DNA of 64,000 bases, taken from Campylobacter showae (GTDB lineage: Bacteria > Campylobacterota > Campylobacteria > Campylobacterales > Campylobacteraceae). The notes under the pieces are model-generated. The model was not told where the DNA came from and searched no databases. It worked only from the letters and a program-made list of their open reading frames with translations. How positions within the stretch are numbered: the first letter of the stretch is position 1; the number at the start of each line of letters is the position of its first letter. Location of the stretch: contig NZ_LR535679.1 of NCBI RefSeq assembly GCF_900699785.1, positions 1,922,001 through 1,986,000 of the forward strand, given 5' to 3'. Made by a program: the position numbers and the translations under genes. Shown here piece after piece: positions 28,275 through 36,774 of this stretch.

Positions 28275-29486
28275 ATGCAATCAGAAAATTTGAATGACGA
28301 GATAGATTTGTTTGAGTTGGCTAAGAAGATGTGGGGTTATAAAAAGTTTATTTTTTTGGTTGCCGGCACTACTTCATTAATGGCTGTATTGTATGCTTCC
28401 GTAACTACTCCTTGGTATAAAGTTGCCGCACTAGTTGAAACTGGATACTATAAAAATGACAAAGGTGAAGAGGTTTTATTGGCCAATACCGCAGAAGTTG
28501 TACAAAAATTAACCGTAAAATATATTAATTTACAAAAAGATGTCGAGGGGGTTGAGTATAGAGTACAAAAAATATCTGAAGAGAAAAATAATAAAAAATT
28601 TCTAAATATAGAAGTTGTTGCTGTATCAAACGATATTGCCAAAGAGCAGGTGAATAAAATAGTGGGCGATCTGGCTGATGAGCATCGTAGTATTCTTGAT
28701 GCATTTTTAGAAACTAAGAGGGTTCAGCTTGCAAATATTGATCGTCAAATAAATTTTCTAAAAAATAATACGGTAGTTGCAAAAGAACAGCAGATGGAAT
28801 ATTTAAAGTCTATACAAATTCCGCGTATAGACAGGCAAATAACATATATGCGCGAGGTTACCATACCTGAAGCAAAACGAAACATATCCGTGATAGATAA
28901 TATAAACATACCATCTGTAGAAACAAATATCGCACTAAACAAACAAAGGCTAAAGGCGTATGAGGCCAAACTTGAAGAACTTCAAGCAAATAAAAATATA
29001 AAGATGGGCGAAAATTTAATACTTAAACAAATGCTGGAGCAGGGTTTTTATAGTCAAATTACAAATTTGGAACAAGGCATAATATCTCTTGAGCAACAAA
29101 AAGAGGTGTTGCTGACGCAAACCAAACCTAATGCACAAGATAGATTGGATAGGCTCGCTAGTGTAGAGCTAGAGAATATGCAGGCTGAAAAGGATACTAT
29201 AATAAACGATAGGTTGCCGACACTACAAAGAGAGCTGGTAAATTTACAAATAGAGGAGCTAAATAAACTCTTGGACCAAAGATCTCTCGTTGAGCTTTCG
29301 CTTAATCCCTATAACTATCAAAATACTCAAATAGTTTCCGATATAGTCGTATCAAGAAACCCAGTTAAGCCAAAAAAGGCAATTATTATAGCGATCGCAT
29401 TTTTGTCAAGCTTGATGCTTTCAATTTTTGGAGTTCTTGTTTATGATTCTATAAAAAATAGGATAAATAAAGAAAAAGAAATTTAA
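28275..29486 (+). CDS. wzz: Wzz-family chain-length determinant
   Basis: A 403-residue polysaccharide co-polymerase of the inner membrane. An N-terminal cytoplasmic start (DEIDLFELAKKMWGYKK), first membrane segment near residues 30-48, a long periplasmic coiled-coil region rich in Gln, Glu, Lys and Ile, and a Pro-containing second membrane segment (PVKPKKAIIIAIAFL) at the end. It sets O-chain length with Wzy. The ATG at 28275 is preferred over 28269 because GAGG (28265-28268) is 6 nt before it. It reads away from the initiating transferase. Confidence 0.88.
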   Translation: MQSENLNDEIDLFELAKKMWGYKKFIFLVAGTTSLMAVLYASVTTPWYKVAALVETGYYKNDKGEEVLLANTAEVVQKLTVKYINLQKDVEGVEYRVQKISEEKNNKKFLNIEVVAVSNDIAKEQVNKIVGDLADEHRSILDAFLETKRVQLANIDRQINFLKNNTVVAKEQQMEYLKSIQIPRIDRQITYMREVTIPEAKRNISVIDNINIPSVETNIALNKQRLKAYEAKLEELQANKNIKMGENLILKQMLEQGFYSQITNLEQGIISLEQQKEVLLTQTKPNAQDRLDRLASVELENMQAEKDTIINDRLPTLQRELVNLQIEELNKLLDQRSLVELSLNPYNYQNTQIVSDIVVSRNPVKPKKAIIIAIAFLSSLMLSIFGVLVYDSIKNRINKEKEI

Positions 29487-29515
29487 AATAGAGGGCTAAG
29501 TTGCCCTCTATTTTT
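29485..29515. terminator. Bidirectional terminator between wzz and the ABC importer genes
   Basis: A 12-bp stem (AAAATAGAGGGC with its complement) around the loop TAAGTT gives T-runs on both strands. It lies between two convergent genes, and the minus-strand stop codon (29514-29516) falls within its edge. Confidence 0.9.
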
Positions 29516-30350
29516 ACAGCTTCCCGCCTTCAACGACGAGAGATTCTGGATTTACGCTATCGCCGTAGATCGGTTTTAGCGTAGCGTCGTAGTTTTTGTG
29601 GAAGAAATTTTCCTTGCCAAGCTCCACGATTTCGTTATTTAGCCACTCAAGTAGCGCTTTGTTGCCTTTTTTGACCGCAGGAGCGATGACGTCAACCTCG
29701 CCTAGGGCTTCGATACCGACGGTAAAGCCAGGATTTTCTTTAGCCCACGCAAAAAGCAGAGCGTTATCGTGCGCTAGCGCCGCGCCTCTTTTATCGACCA
29801 AAGCGGCGAAGGTTTCGGTGTTTTGGTCGTATTTTATAAGCTCGATGTCAGGGTGATTTTTCGTAAAATACGCGTCCGCGGTCGTGCCTTTATTGACGAT
29901 TAGTTTTTTGCCTTTTAGCTCGTCCACGCTTTTTATGACTGCGCCGTCAGGGCTAACTACGCCTAAGGATACTTTCATATACGGAAGTGCGAAATCAACG
30001 ACTCTAGCACGCTCAGGGGTTTTGGTGAAATTTGCCAAAGTGATGTCGACTTTGTCGGCTACTAGCACTTCTACGCGGCCTGCTGCTTCTACGAGCTCAA
30101 ATTTTACCTTGCTCTCGTCGCCTAGCAGATCCTTTGCGATGCGTTTGGCGAAATATATGTCGTAGCCTTGGTTTTTGCCCTCTTTATCGACGTAGCCAAA
30201 CGGCGGTTTGTCGCTAAAAACGCCCACGCGCACGTATCCGCGCTCTTTGATTTTAGCCAAAGCGTCCGCTTCGGCAGCCTGCAAATTAGCCTGACCCGTT
30301 AGAAAGACGGCGGCGAATGTTGCCAAAAATGAAAACAGAAGTTTTCTCAT
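29514..30350 (-). CDS. cjaA: Amino-acid (probably cysteine) ABC transporter binding protein, CjaA-like
   Basis: A 278-residue periplasmic solute-binding protein of family 3. Mature-protein motifs match C. jejuni CjaA closely: VGVFSDKPPFGYVD, GYDIYFAKRIAKDL, NKGTTADAYFTKNHP and YDQNTETFAALVDKRG. CjaA binds cysteine. Unlike CjaA, which is a lipoprotein, the signal sequence here (LATFAAVFLTGQANLQAA) has no lipobox cysteine, so it should be cut by signal peptidase I and be free in the periplasm. Strong AAAGGAGAAAGA ribosome site. It is separated by 322 bp from the ATPase gene upstream. Confidence 0.88.
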   Translation of the reverse strand: MRKLLFSFLATFAAVFLTGQANLQAAEADALAKIKERGYVRVGVFSDKPPFGYVDKEGKNQGYDIYFAKRIAKDLLGDESKVKFELVEAAGRVEVLVADKVDITLANFTKTPERARVVDFALPYMKVSLGVVSPDGAVIKSVDELKGKKLIVNKGTTADAYFTKNHPDIELIKYDQNTETFAALVDKRGAALAHDNALLFAWAKENPGFTVGIEALGEVDVIAPAVKKGNKALLEWLNNEIVELGKENFFHKNYDATLKPIYGDSVNPESLVVEGGKL

Positions 30351-30672
30351 TCTTTCTCCTTTAAAATAAAGTGCGCAAAATATACAAAAGCTTGGCTAAA
30401 ATGCGACTAAATTTGTACTTTTTCGGACGACTGGCGCAGAGAATAATCAAATTTTGTTTAAAAACGTAACGCTAGATTTAAAATGGAGTGTAAAATTTAC
30501 TCAATATAAATTTGCAAATTTAATTTTAAATTTAAGAAATGGCTAGCGGATCAAATTTGGGCCGGTTATTTTGAGTAAATTTGAGTTGCTTAAATGATAA
30601 AGGCGCAAGGTTTAAAAGCCAAATTTGACGAAAAGCTCTCAAATTTAGCGTAAAAACGTCAAATTTAAGCCG
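30351..30672. other. 322-bp AT-rich leader between ATPase and binding-protein genes
   Basis: No gene is seen. The stretch is dense in AAATTT-centred words, typical of noncoding DNA in this genome, and must hold the binding-protein gene's own promoter on the minus strand near 30360-30420. No stem-loop strong enough to call a riboswitch or terminator. Confidence 0.4.
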
Positions 30673-31407
30673 CTAAAACGAAAATAAATTTAAAAATTTC
30701 TTCGCGCGTTCGCTTTTTGGATGCGTGAAAAACGCCTCAGGTTTGCTCTCCTCGACGATTTTGCCCTCATCCATAAAGACTATACGATTCGCCACCGAGC
30801 GCGCAAAGCCCATCTCATGAGTTACGATTAGCATCGTCATGCCCTCTTTTGCGAGATTTATGACGACGTCCAGCACCTCGCGCACGATTTCGGGGTCTAG
30901 CGAGGCCGTTATCTCGTCAAACAGCATAATCTCGGGCCTCATGCAAAGCGCGCGCACGATGGCGATACGCTGCTTTTGCCCGCCGCTAAGCTCCTTTGGA
31001 TAGGCGTATTTTTTGTGTTTTAGGCCTACTTTTTCTAGCCACGCCTCGGCCTCTTTTTCGACCTCTTCGCGGCTTCTTTTTTGCGCTTTTACCGGGCCTA
31101 GCACGATATTTTCGATGACGTTCATATGGTCAAACAGCTCGTAGTTTTGAAAAACCATGCCCACTTTTTGGCGGATTTTGATCCAGTCTTTGTAGTCTTT
31201 ATCGATCTTTTCGCCGGCTATCTCTATCTGTCCGCCGTCAAATGGCTCAAGGCCGTTTATGCAGCGCAGAGTTGTGCTCTTGCCGCAGCCCGAGGGTCCT
31301 AGGATCACGACTACTTCGCCGTTTTTGACGCTAAGGTCGATGCCTTTTAGCACCTGCAAGTCGCCGTAAGATTTGCTTAAATTTGAGAGTTTTAAAATTT
31401 CGCTCAT
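30673..31407 (-). CDS. Amino-acid ABC transporter ATP-binding protein
   Basis: A 244-residue ATPase of the polar amino-acid uptake family (GlnQ/HisP type). Walker A GPSGCGKST, signature LSGGQKQR, Walker B IMLFDEITASLD and the switch His (IVTHEMGFA) are intact. The start at 31407 (MSEILKLSNLSKSYG) has AAGGA 6 nt upstream; a start six codons earlier lacks one. It overlaps nothing but lies 8 bp after the permease stop, in one operon with both permeases. Confidence 0.93.
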   Translation of the reverse strand: MSEILKLSNLSKSYGDLQVLKGIDLSVKNGEVVVILGPSGCGKSTTLRCINGLEPFDGGQIEIAGEKIDKDYKDWIKIRQKVGMVFQNYELFDHMNVIENIVLGPVKAQKRSREEVEKEAEAWLEKVGLKHKKYAYPKELSGGQKQRIAIVRALCMRPEIMLFDEITASLDPEIVREVLDVVINLAKEGMTMLIVTHEMGFARSVANRIVFMDEGKIVEESKPEAFFTHPKSERAKKFLNLFSF

Positions 31408-31415
31408 TTGATTCC

Positions 31416-32090
31416 TTATGCCCATCTGTTTTCAAGTATCTTGGATAGTTTTGAGATAGGATAGCAGATGAGAAAATATAATAAAAATATAAAGCCGTAT
31501 ATCCAAAACGGCACTGTCGGATTTGCCGTTAGGCTCGCGGTCTCGATCGTTTGCTGGCCGACTTTTAGCAGGTCGGGCACGCCGATGAGAGCGACGATCG
31601 GGGTGGTTTTGATGATACGACTTAGCAAATTTACGCCCGCAGGCACTAGGCGGCGCGTGGCTAACGGGATCACGACGTAAAGATAAATTTGAGTCTTGCT
31701 AAGCGCCAGAGCCGCCGCGCTTTCAAACTGATGCCGCGGTATCGAGACGATCGCGCCGCGCACGATATCCATCATCTCAAACACGCCCCACAAGCTAAAT
31801 ACGATGAGCGAGGCGTTAAATTTAGAGATATCAAGCCCAAACGCCTTGCTTGCACCGTAGTAAAACAAAAATAGCCAGACGATTTGAGGCATGATACGAA
31901 CGATTTCTAGGCAAATTTTGAGCACGAAAAAGATAAATTTGTTTTTCGAGCTCATAGCCACGCCCAAAAACGTGCCTAAAACAAGGGAGATCGCGATCGA
32001 GATGGCCGAAATCTGCACGCTCATCCACAGCCCCTCGAAAATTAGCCGCTTTAAGACCAGCGGGTCGAATAAAATACTAACTCCGTCCAA
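31416..32090 (-). CDS. Amino-acid ABC transporter permease (HisM/GlnP type)
   Basis: A 224-residue inner-membrane permease with about five membrane segments. The start (FDPLVLKRLIFEGLWMSVQIS) and the EAA-loop region (HQFESAAALALSKTQIYLYV) are typical of the His/Glu/Gln/Arg/opine permease family. It overlaps the upstream permease gene by 14 bp. Two different permease genes side by side suggest a heterodimeric channel. Confidence 0.92.
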   Translation of the reverse strand: MDGVSILFDPLVLKRLIFEGLWMSVQISAISIAISLVLGTFLGVAMSSKNKFIFFVLKICLEIVRIMPQIVWLFLFYYGASKAFGLDISKFNASLIVFSLWGVFEMMDIVRGAIVSIPRHQFESAAALALSKTQIYLYVVIPLATRRLVPAGVNLLSRIIKTTPIVALIGVPDLLKVGQQTIETASLTANPTVPFWIYGFIFLLYFLICYPISKLSKILENRWA

Positions 32091-32730
32091 CTCTCATCCT
32101 TTTTTCAAGCCAAAATAACGCCAAAGATATCGGCAAAATGATAATCAAATAGCTAACTACGAGCATAAAAAGCGCCTCGTCGGTCATGTAGTAAAGCCCG
32201 ATGATGTCCTTGGTCGCATAGACCAAGTCGGGTAGGGCGATGATGCTGATGACCGAGGTTTCTTTGATGAGAAAGATGACGTTAGCGGCAATAGAGGGGA
32301 TCGAAACGCTAAAAGCCTGAGGCAAGATAACGTAGTGTAAAATTTGCCCCTGCGTGAGTGCGACGCTAAGCGCGGCCTCGATCTGCGTCTTTTTTACCGC
32401 CTCAAAACCAAGGCGAAAACTCTCCGCCATATAGCTGCCGCCCAGAAACGCAAGTCCCGCGACCGCGCAGGTAAAGGCGCTCAAATTTAGCCCGAATTTG
32501 CTAAGTCCGTAGTAGAGGAAAAAAAGCTGTATAAGCAGCGGCGTGTTTCTAGAAACCTCGATGTAGCCGTTTACGATAGGCGTTAGGAGCTTGACCTTGT
32601 AAAATTTAACCAGCGTGCAAAATATACCGATAACAAGCGAGAGCAAGATGCCGTAAAGCGAGAGCTTGACGGTGAAAATGCCCGCTTTTACAAACATCGG
32701 CGTAAATTCTTTTATAAACTCAAAATCCAT
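32077..32730 (-). CDS. Amino-acid ABC transporter permease (HisQ/GlnP type)
   Basis: A 217-residue permease with about five membrane segments and the EAA-loop sequence KKTQIEAALSVALTQGQIL. RNTPLLIQLFFLYYGL is a family hallmark. It is the first gene of the importer operon and lies divergently from the agmatine deiminase gene across a 155-bp promoter region. Confidence 0.92.
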   Translation of the reverse strand: MDFEFIKEFTPMFVKAGIFTVKLSLYGILLSLVIGIFCTLVKFYKVKLLTPIVNGYIEVSRNTPLLIQLFFLYYGLSKFGLNLSAFTCAVAGLAFLGGSYMAESFRLGFEAVKKTQIEAALSVALTQGQILHYVILPQAFSVSIPSIAANVIFLIKETSVISIIALPDLVYATKDIIGLYYMTDEALFMLVVSYLIIILPISLALFWLEKRMRVGRS

Positions 32731-32764
32731 AAATTTTTTAGCTTCTTTTTGATAATTTCGCGAG

Positions 32765-32770
32765 ATTGTA
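32765..32770 (-). promoter_or_regulatory. Possible -10 box of the ABC importer operon
   Basis: TACAAT on the minus strand (plus-strand ATTGTA at 32765-32770), about 35 bp before the first permease start, with AT-rich DNA upstream. No good -35 is seen, which is common in Campylobacter promoters. Confidence 0.35.
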
Positions 32771-32885
32771 GCGAAAGCAAACTAAATTTAAAACTAATTT
32801 TGTATGATTTATTTTAAAATTTAAGCTTGCAAAAGGTATCATAACCCCTAAATTTTGATAGAAATTATTTAAATAAAGGACGAAT

Positions 32886-33887
32886 TTGAGAGCGTTTGCA
32901 GAGTGGGAAAAACAAGAGCTGATATTTTTATCGCTGCCGCACGAAAACACCGACTGGAAGCCGTATCTGGACGAAATTTTAGACGCTTACGAGAGGCTCG
33001 TGGCAGCTATCGTGCCGTTTCAAAAGGTCGTTTTGATCTGCCCTGAGGAGAGGATTTTTCGGGAGCGATTTGCGAAATTTGATAACGTGGAGTTCGTAAA
33101 AATCGATACCGATGATACGTGGATACGCGACTACGGCATGATAGACGTAGAGGACGGCGCTAAAATCGTCAGCTACGATTTTAAATTTAACGCTTGGGGC
33201 GGCAAATTTGAAAGCTCGAAAGATAACGCCGTAAATTTGGAGCTAGCTAAGCGTTTTAAAAGCGATTTGCGAAGTATCGATCTCGTGCTTGAGGGCGGCA
33301 GTATCGATTTTAACGGGCGCGGCACGCTGATAACGACGCAAAAGTGCCTACTAAACGACAACCGCAACTCTCATCTAAACAAAGATCAGATCGAAGCGCG
33401 GCTTAAAGAGCTTTTCGGCCTTGAGTGCGTGATATGGCTTAAAAACGGCTTTATAAAAGGCGACGACACCGACAGCCACGTCGATACTCTGGCGCGCTTT
33501 ATCGCTGCTGACACCATAGCGTACGCCTCCTGCGACGATCCAGCCGACGAGCATTTTGATGAGCTTGCCTCGATGAAAAAAGAGCTTGAAAGCACGGGCT
33601 TTAAGCTCGTGCCGCTGCCGCTTCCGAAGGCTAAATTTTACGGCGGCAAGAGGCTTGGCTGCACGTATGCGAATTTTATCTTTATAAACGGCGCAGTTAT
33701 CGTGCCGACGTATGGCGACGATAACGATAAAATCGCGCTCGAGCGACTAGCACGGGAGCTGCCTAATCATAAGATAATCGGCGTGGATTCGCTTGTTTTT
33801 GTGCGTCAAAACGGCTCGCTACATTGTTCCTCACAGAATAGATTTTTAGGCGCAAGAAGCGTGAGCGAAGCCGAAAGCGAAATCTAA
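32886..33887 (+). CDS. aguA: Agmatine deiminase (peptidyl-arginine deiminase superfamily)
   Basis: A 333-residue hydrolase converting agmatine to N-carbamoylputrescine. Active-site features: DTDDTWIRDYG (74-84), VLEGGSIDFNGRG, DTDSHVDTLARF (His198) and NGSLHCSSQNR with the nucleophile Cys314. It starts at TTG 32886, 5 nt after AAGGA; no ATG is available before the conserved FAEWEKQELIFLSLPHE. Its partner enzyme, the N-carbamoylputrescine amidase at 35391, is three genes downstream, so putrescine synthesis is the likely role. Confidence 0.88.
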   Translation: MRAFAEWEKQELIFLSLPHENTDWKPYLDEILDAYERLVAAIVPFQKVVLICPEERIFRERFAKFDNVEFVKIDTDDTWIRDYGMIDVEDGAKIVSYDFKFNAWGGKFESSKDNAVNLELAKRFKSDLRSIDLVLEGGSIDFNGRGTLITTQKCLLNDNRNSHLNKDQIEARLKELFGLECVIWLKNGFIKGDDTDSHVDTLARFIAADTIAYASCDDPADEHFDELASMKKELESTGFKLVPLPLPKAKFYGGKRLGCTYANFIFINGAVIVPTYGDDNDKIALERLARELPNHKIIGVDSLVFVRQNGSLHCSSQNRFLGARSVSEAESEI

Positions 33888-34808
33888 ATGCAACTAAACG
33901 ATGCTAGCATAAAAAGGCAAAATGAAATTTTAGGCCGTAGAGCCGTGATAGTCGCGGGTGCGACGGCATTTGCGCTAGCTGTGGTTAAATTTGCCGCGGG
34001 TTTGATCGGCGGTTCGGTGGCGGTGCTTAGCTCGGCGATCGATTCGATGCTTGACCTGCTGGTTTCCGTGCTAAATTTCTTCGCCATCCGTAAATCTCAA
34101 GCTGCGCCTGATGCTAAATTTAACTTCGGCTACGCCAAGCTAGAAGCGCTTGCGGCGATGTTTGAGGGCGTTTTGATCGTGGGTGCTGGCGCGTTTATAT
34201 TTTACGAGAGCGTGCGTAAGCTACAAACGGAGCAAGCGCCCGTAGATACGGCTTTTTCGCTCTATGCGATGGCGCTATCGGTCGCGGTTACGGGGCTGCT
34301 GGTCGCCTACCTCTCTCGCGTCGCTCGCCGCACGAGAAATTTGATCGTTAGGGCCGACACTCTGCACTATAAAAGTGACCTTTTTAGCAACCTAGCCGTT
34401 ATCGCCTCGCTTATCTTGGTCGAATTTACGGGATTTGCCGCGATAGACGCCGTTTTTGGTATAGTGATTAGCGGCTACATCGCCGTTAGCGCGATAAATT
34501 TAATGAAAGAAAGCGTAGGCGTGCTGCTTGACCGAGCGCTAGATCCCGAGATAACGGCGCAAATCGAAGAGATAATCCGCTCGCGCCCTCAGATAGCAAG
34601 CTATCACGGCCTAGCTACCAGAAAGAGCGCAAACATCTGCTACGTCGCTGTTCATCTAGTCTTTAACCGCGAAATTTCGCTTTACGACGCGCACAAAATT
34701 TCAGACGAGATAGAGGCCGCTATCAGGGCTAAATACGGCGAGTTTGAATGGCAGATCACGACGCACCTTGATCCGTGCGACGATCAAAACGGCTCGTGCG
34801 AATGCTAA
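33888..34808 (+). CDS. Cation diffusion facilitator (CDF) metal exporter
   Basis: A 306-residue six-segment membrane protein starting one base after the agmatine deiminase stop. The site in the second membrane segment reads SAIDSMLDLLVS (metal aspartates), and the fifth segment region has DAVFGIVISGYIA. The soluble C-terminal domain carries further His residues (ending ITTHLDPCDDQNGSCEC). FieF-like proteins export Zn(II)/Fe(II) using the proton gradient. The Cys-rich tail is a small oddity. Confidence 0.9.
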   Translation: MQLNDASIKRQNEILGRRAVIVAGATAFALAVVKFAAGLIGGSVAVLSSAIDSMLDLLVSVLNFFAIRKSQAAPDAKFNFGYAKLEALAAMFEGVLIVGAGAFIFYESVRKLQTEQAPVDTAFSLYAMALSVAVTGLLVAYLSRVARRTRNLIVRADTLHYKSDLFSNLAVIASLILVEFTGFAAIDAVFGIVISGYIAVSAINLMKESVGVLLDRALDPEITAQIEEIIRSRPQIASYHGLATRKSANICYVAVHLVFNREISLYDAHKISDEIEAAIRAKYGEFEWQITTHLDPCDDQNGSCEC

Positions 34809-34822
34809 ATCAAAGGAAAAAT

Positions 34823-35290
34823 ATGAAAATTTTATTCGTCTGCCACGGAAATATCTGCCGCTCGACTATGGCGCAGTCCGTTATGCAAAATTTGAGCGAA
34901 AAGGCGGGTTTGGCGGAGCGTATTAGCATCGATTCGCGCGCCACGCACGAAGACGAGATAGGCGAGCCGCCGTATTACGAGACGGTGCGGGTTTTGAAGC
35001 AAAACGGCGTGCCCGTGACGCCTCACAAAGCAACCTTGATAACGCAAAAAGATTTTGATAGCAGCGACCTTATCTTGATAATGGACGATGAAAATTTAAG
35101 GACTCTAAAGCGTAAATTCGGCGCTGAGGCTAAATTTGACGAAAAAGTAAAATTCCTGCTCGAATTTAGCGACTCGCCAAGCGGCAAGATAATCGCCGAT
35201 CCATACTACACTCGCGATTTTGAGCGTTGCTACGACGACGTTTCGCGCTCTTGCGCGGGCTTGCTTAAGAGGCTAAAGCAAATTTTATAA
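34823..35290 (+). CDS. Low-molecular-weight protein tyrosine phosphatase
   Basis: A 155-residue cytoplasmic phosphatase. The P-loop CHGNICRS (Cys7 to Arg13) is at the N-terminus and the general-acid aspartate is in IADPYYTRDF. The ATG at 34823 has AAAGGAAA before it and gives the standard MKILFVCHGN start; a start at 34775 would lie in the exporter gene. Whether it acts on polysaccharide-related tyrosine kinases or other targets is unknown. Confidence 0.93.
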   Translation: MKILFVCHGNICRSTMAQSVMQNLSEKAGLAERISIDSRATHEDEIGEPPYYETVRVLKQNGVPVTPHKATLITQKDFDSSDLILIMDDENLRTLKRKFGAEAKFDEKVKFLLEFSDSPSGKIIADPYYTRDFERCYDDVSRSCAGLLKRLKQIL

Positions 35291-35353
35291 GCGGCCAGCG
35301 CGGCGAAATTTACTCGCCCGACTAGCCGTTCAAGCCCTATTTTATCCCCGCTT

Positions 35354-35362
35354 TGATATAAT
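35354..35362 (+). promoter_or_regulatory. Extended -10 promoter of aguB
   Basis: TGATATAAT: a perfect TATAAT (35357-35362) with an upstream TG, 29 bp before the ATG. This gives the amidase gene its own promoter despite the upstream genes on the same strand. Confidence 0.6.
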
Positions 35363-35390
35363 TTTAAAAATTTAAATCGTAAGGAAAAAT

Positions 35391-36263
35391 ATGAAAGTAG
35401 CGCTAATCCAACAAAAATTTCACGGCACCAAAGACGCGACCGTGCAAAGGACGCTCGAGCTCGTGCGCGAGGCTAGCGGCGGCGGAGCGGAGCTTGTCGT
35501 GCTTCAGGAGCTGCACCAGACGCAGTATTTTTGTCAGAGCGAGGAGATGAGGTTTTTCGACCTTGCCGAGGGCTGGGAAAACGACGTCAAATTTTGGGGC
35601 GAGGTAGCGCGTCAAAACGGCGTCGTGCTCGTTACTTCACTCTTTGAAAAGCGCGCGGACGGGCTGTATCACAACACCGCGTTCGTCTTCGAAAAAGACG
35701 GCAGCGTCGCGGGCAAATACCGCAAAATGCACATCCCCGACGACCCGGGCTTTTACGAGAAATTTTACTTTACTCCGGGCGACATCGGCTTTGAGCCCAT
35801 CGATACGAGCGTAGGTAGGCTTGGACTTTTGGTGTGCTGGGATCAGTGGTATCCCGAGGCTGCGCGCCTCATGGCTCTGCGCGGCGCGAAGCTACTCATC
35901 TATCCGACCGCGATCGGATGGTTCGAGAGCGACGAGGAAAAGGAAAAATCGCGCCAACTAGAGGCGTGGGTCGCCGTGCAGCGCGGACATGCGGTGGCAA
36001 ACGGCCTGCCCGTGATCGCCGTAAACCGCGTGGGCTTTGAGGGCGACGAAAGCGGCGTGATGGAGGGGATCAAATTTTGGGGCAACAGCTTTGTTTTTGG
36101 CGCTCAGGGCGAGGAGCTTTTCCGCGCCGATAGCCAGAGCGAGCAGTGCCGCATCGTCGAGATCGATATGACCAGGAGTGAGGAAGTGCGCAGGATTTGG
36201 CCGTTTTTGAGAGATAGAAGGATAGATGCGTATGCAAATTTAACAAAAAGATTTATTGATTAA
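35391..36263 (+). CDS. aguB: N-carbamoylputrescine amidase
   Basis: A 290-residue nitrilase-superfamily enzyme hydrolysing N-carbamoylputrescine to putrescine, CO2 and ammonia. Triad: VLQELHQTQYF (Glu40), YRKMHIPDDPG (Lys112) and LVCWDQWYPEAARL (Cys149). The motifs YFCQSE and HIPDDPGFYEKFYF are typical of the AguB branch. AAGGAAAAAT ribosome site. Works with the agmatine deiminase at 32886; C. jejuni keeps the same deiminase, cation-efflux and hydrolase genes close together (from memory). Confidence 0.93.
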   Translation: MKVALIQQKFHGTKDATVQRTLELVREASGGGAELVVLQELHQTQYFCQSEEMRFFDLAEGWENDVKFWGEVARQNGVVLVTSLFEKRADGLYHNTAFVFEKDGSVAGKYRKMHIPDDPGFYEKFYFTPGDIGFEPIDTSVGRLGLLVCWDQWYPEAARLMALRGAKLLIYPTAIGWFESDEEKEKSRQLEAWVAVQRGHAVANGLPVIAVNRVGFEGDESGVMEGIKFWGNSFVFGAQGEELFRADSQSEQCRIVEIDMTRSEEVRRIWPFLRDRRIDAYANLTKRFID

Positions 36264-36382
36264 GGCTCGTCTTTTTGGTTTATACTTCGTTGGATCTAAA
36301 TTTTACTCGGTCACTACCGACTAGGTAGCTCCCATCGTAAAATTTAGATCCGCCTCGTCTAAAACCACAAAAATACTTCGCC
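36264..36382. repeat. Palindromic intergenic repeat, unit 1
   Basis: Starts right at the aguB stop. Inner arms GATCTAAATTTTAC / GTAAAATTTAGATC enclose CGGTCACTACCGACTAGGTA; outer arms run from GGCTCGTCTTTTTGG to CAAAAATACTTCGCC. The TCGGTCACTACCGA core recurs in unit 4. Member of a family of seven. Confidence 0.75.
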
Positions 36383-36395
36383 TTTATTTTATCTT

Positions 36396-36548
36396 GGCGG
36401 CTTGTCTCGCGAGCGCTTTTTGCGGATTTCGTTAAAATTTGACCGGGTAGGCTACATTCCTTATCTTCGTCAAATTTTAACTTCTTCTGCTTGCAGCTGC
36501 GAGCTTGCGAAGCAGAAAACCCCAAAAATCATCTCACGATACTTCGCC
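36396..36548. repeat. Palindromic intergenic repeat, unit 2
   Basis: Outer arms GGCGGCTTGTCTCGCGAG / CTCACGATACTTCGCC. Inside are a perfect 13-bp inverted repeat GTTAAAATTTGAC / GTCAAATTTTAAC and a smaller one TTCTGCTT / AAGCAGAA. It follows unit 1 by 13 bp. Confidence 0.75.
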
Positions 36549-36672
36549 TTGACTTTTTATAGTCAAATTTACAAATTTTACCCGCCGAGACCCGTACCTT
36601 TAAAACTCCAAATTTAAACTCGCGACGCTTTGCCTGTAAGGCAAAGCAGTGTCGCCACCTTAAAAGCGTCGT

Positions 36673-36733
36673 AGGGGGAGGGGGATTAAAGGGGGTGGGG
36701 AGCGACTTCGCAATTTAAGCCCCCACCCCCTTT
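36673..36733. other. G-quadruplex-like run with a competing GC hairpin
   Basis: Plus strand 36674-36700 carries four G-runs (G5-A-G5-ATTAAA-G5-T-G4), loops of 1, 6 and 1, a canonical G4 motif. The last two runs, AAAGGGGGTGGGG (36688-36700), also pair exactly with CCCCACCCCCTTT (36721-36733) across a 20-base loop, so the site could switch between G4 and hairpin. No gene overlaps it. Confidence 0.6.
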
Positions 36734-36742
36734 ACAACAAAG

Positions 36743-36774
36743 TAAAAAAACAACCTCAAACGGTTGTTTTTTTA
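36743..36774. terminator. Bidirectional intrinsic terminator
   Basis: Perfect 13-bp stem TAAAAAAACAACC / GGTTGTTTTTTTA with loop TCAAAC, giving U-runs in both directions. It ends whatever transcription passes the repeat region after aguB and insulates the gene at 36990. The rest of 36775-36989 shows no gene. Confidence 0.85.

Noticed and set aside
2786..29486. Complete legionaminic or pseudaminic acid locus
   Set aside because: LegB/LegC-like, NeuB-like and PtmA/PtmE-like genes are present, but no LegG, PseG, PseB/PseC pair or clear LegF/PseF is seen, so neither name can be given to the whole.
36264..36733. CRISPR array
   Set aside because: The repeats are long imperfect palindromes in two units, not short identical direct repeats with unique spacers, and no cas gene is present.
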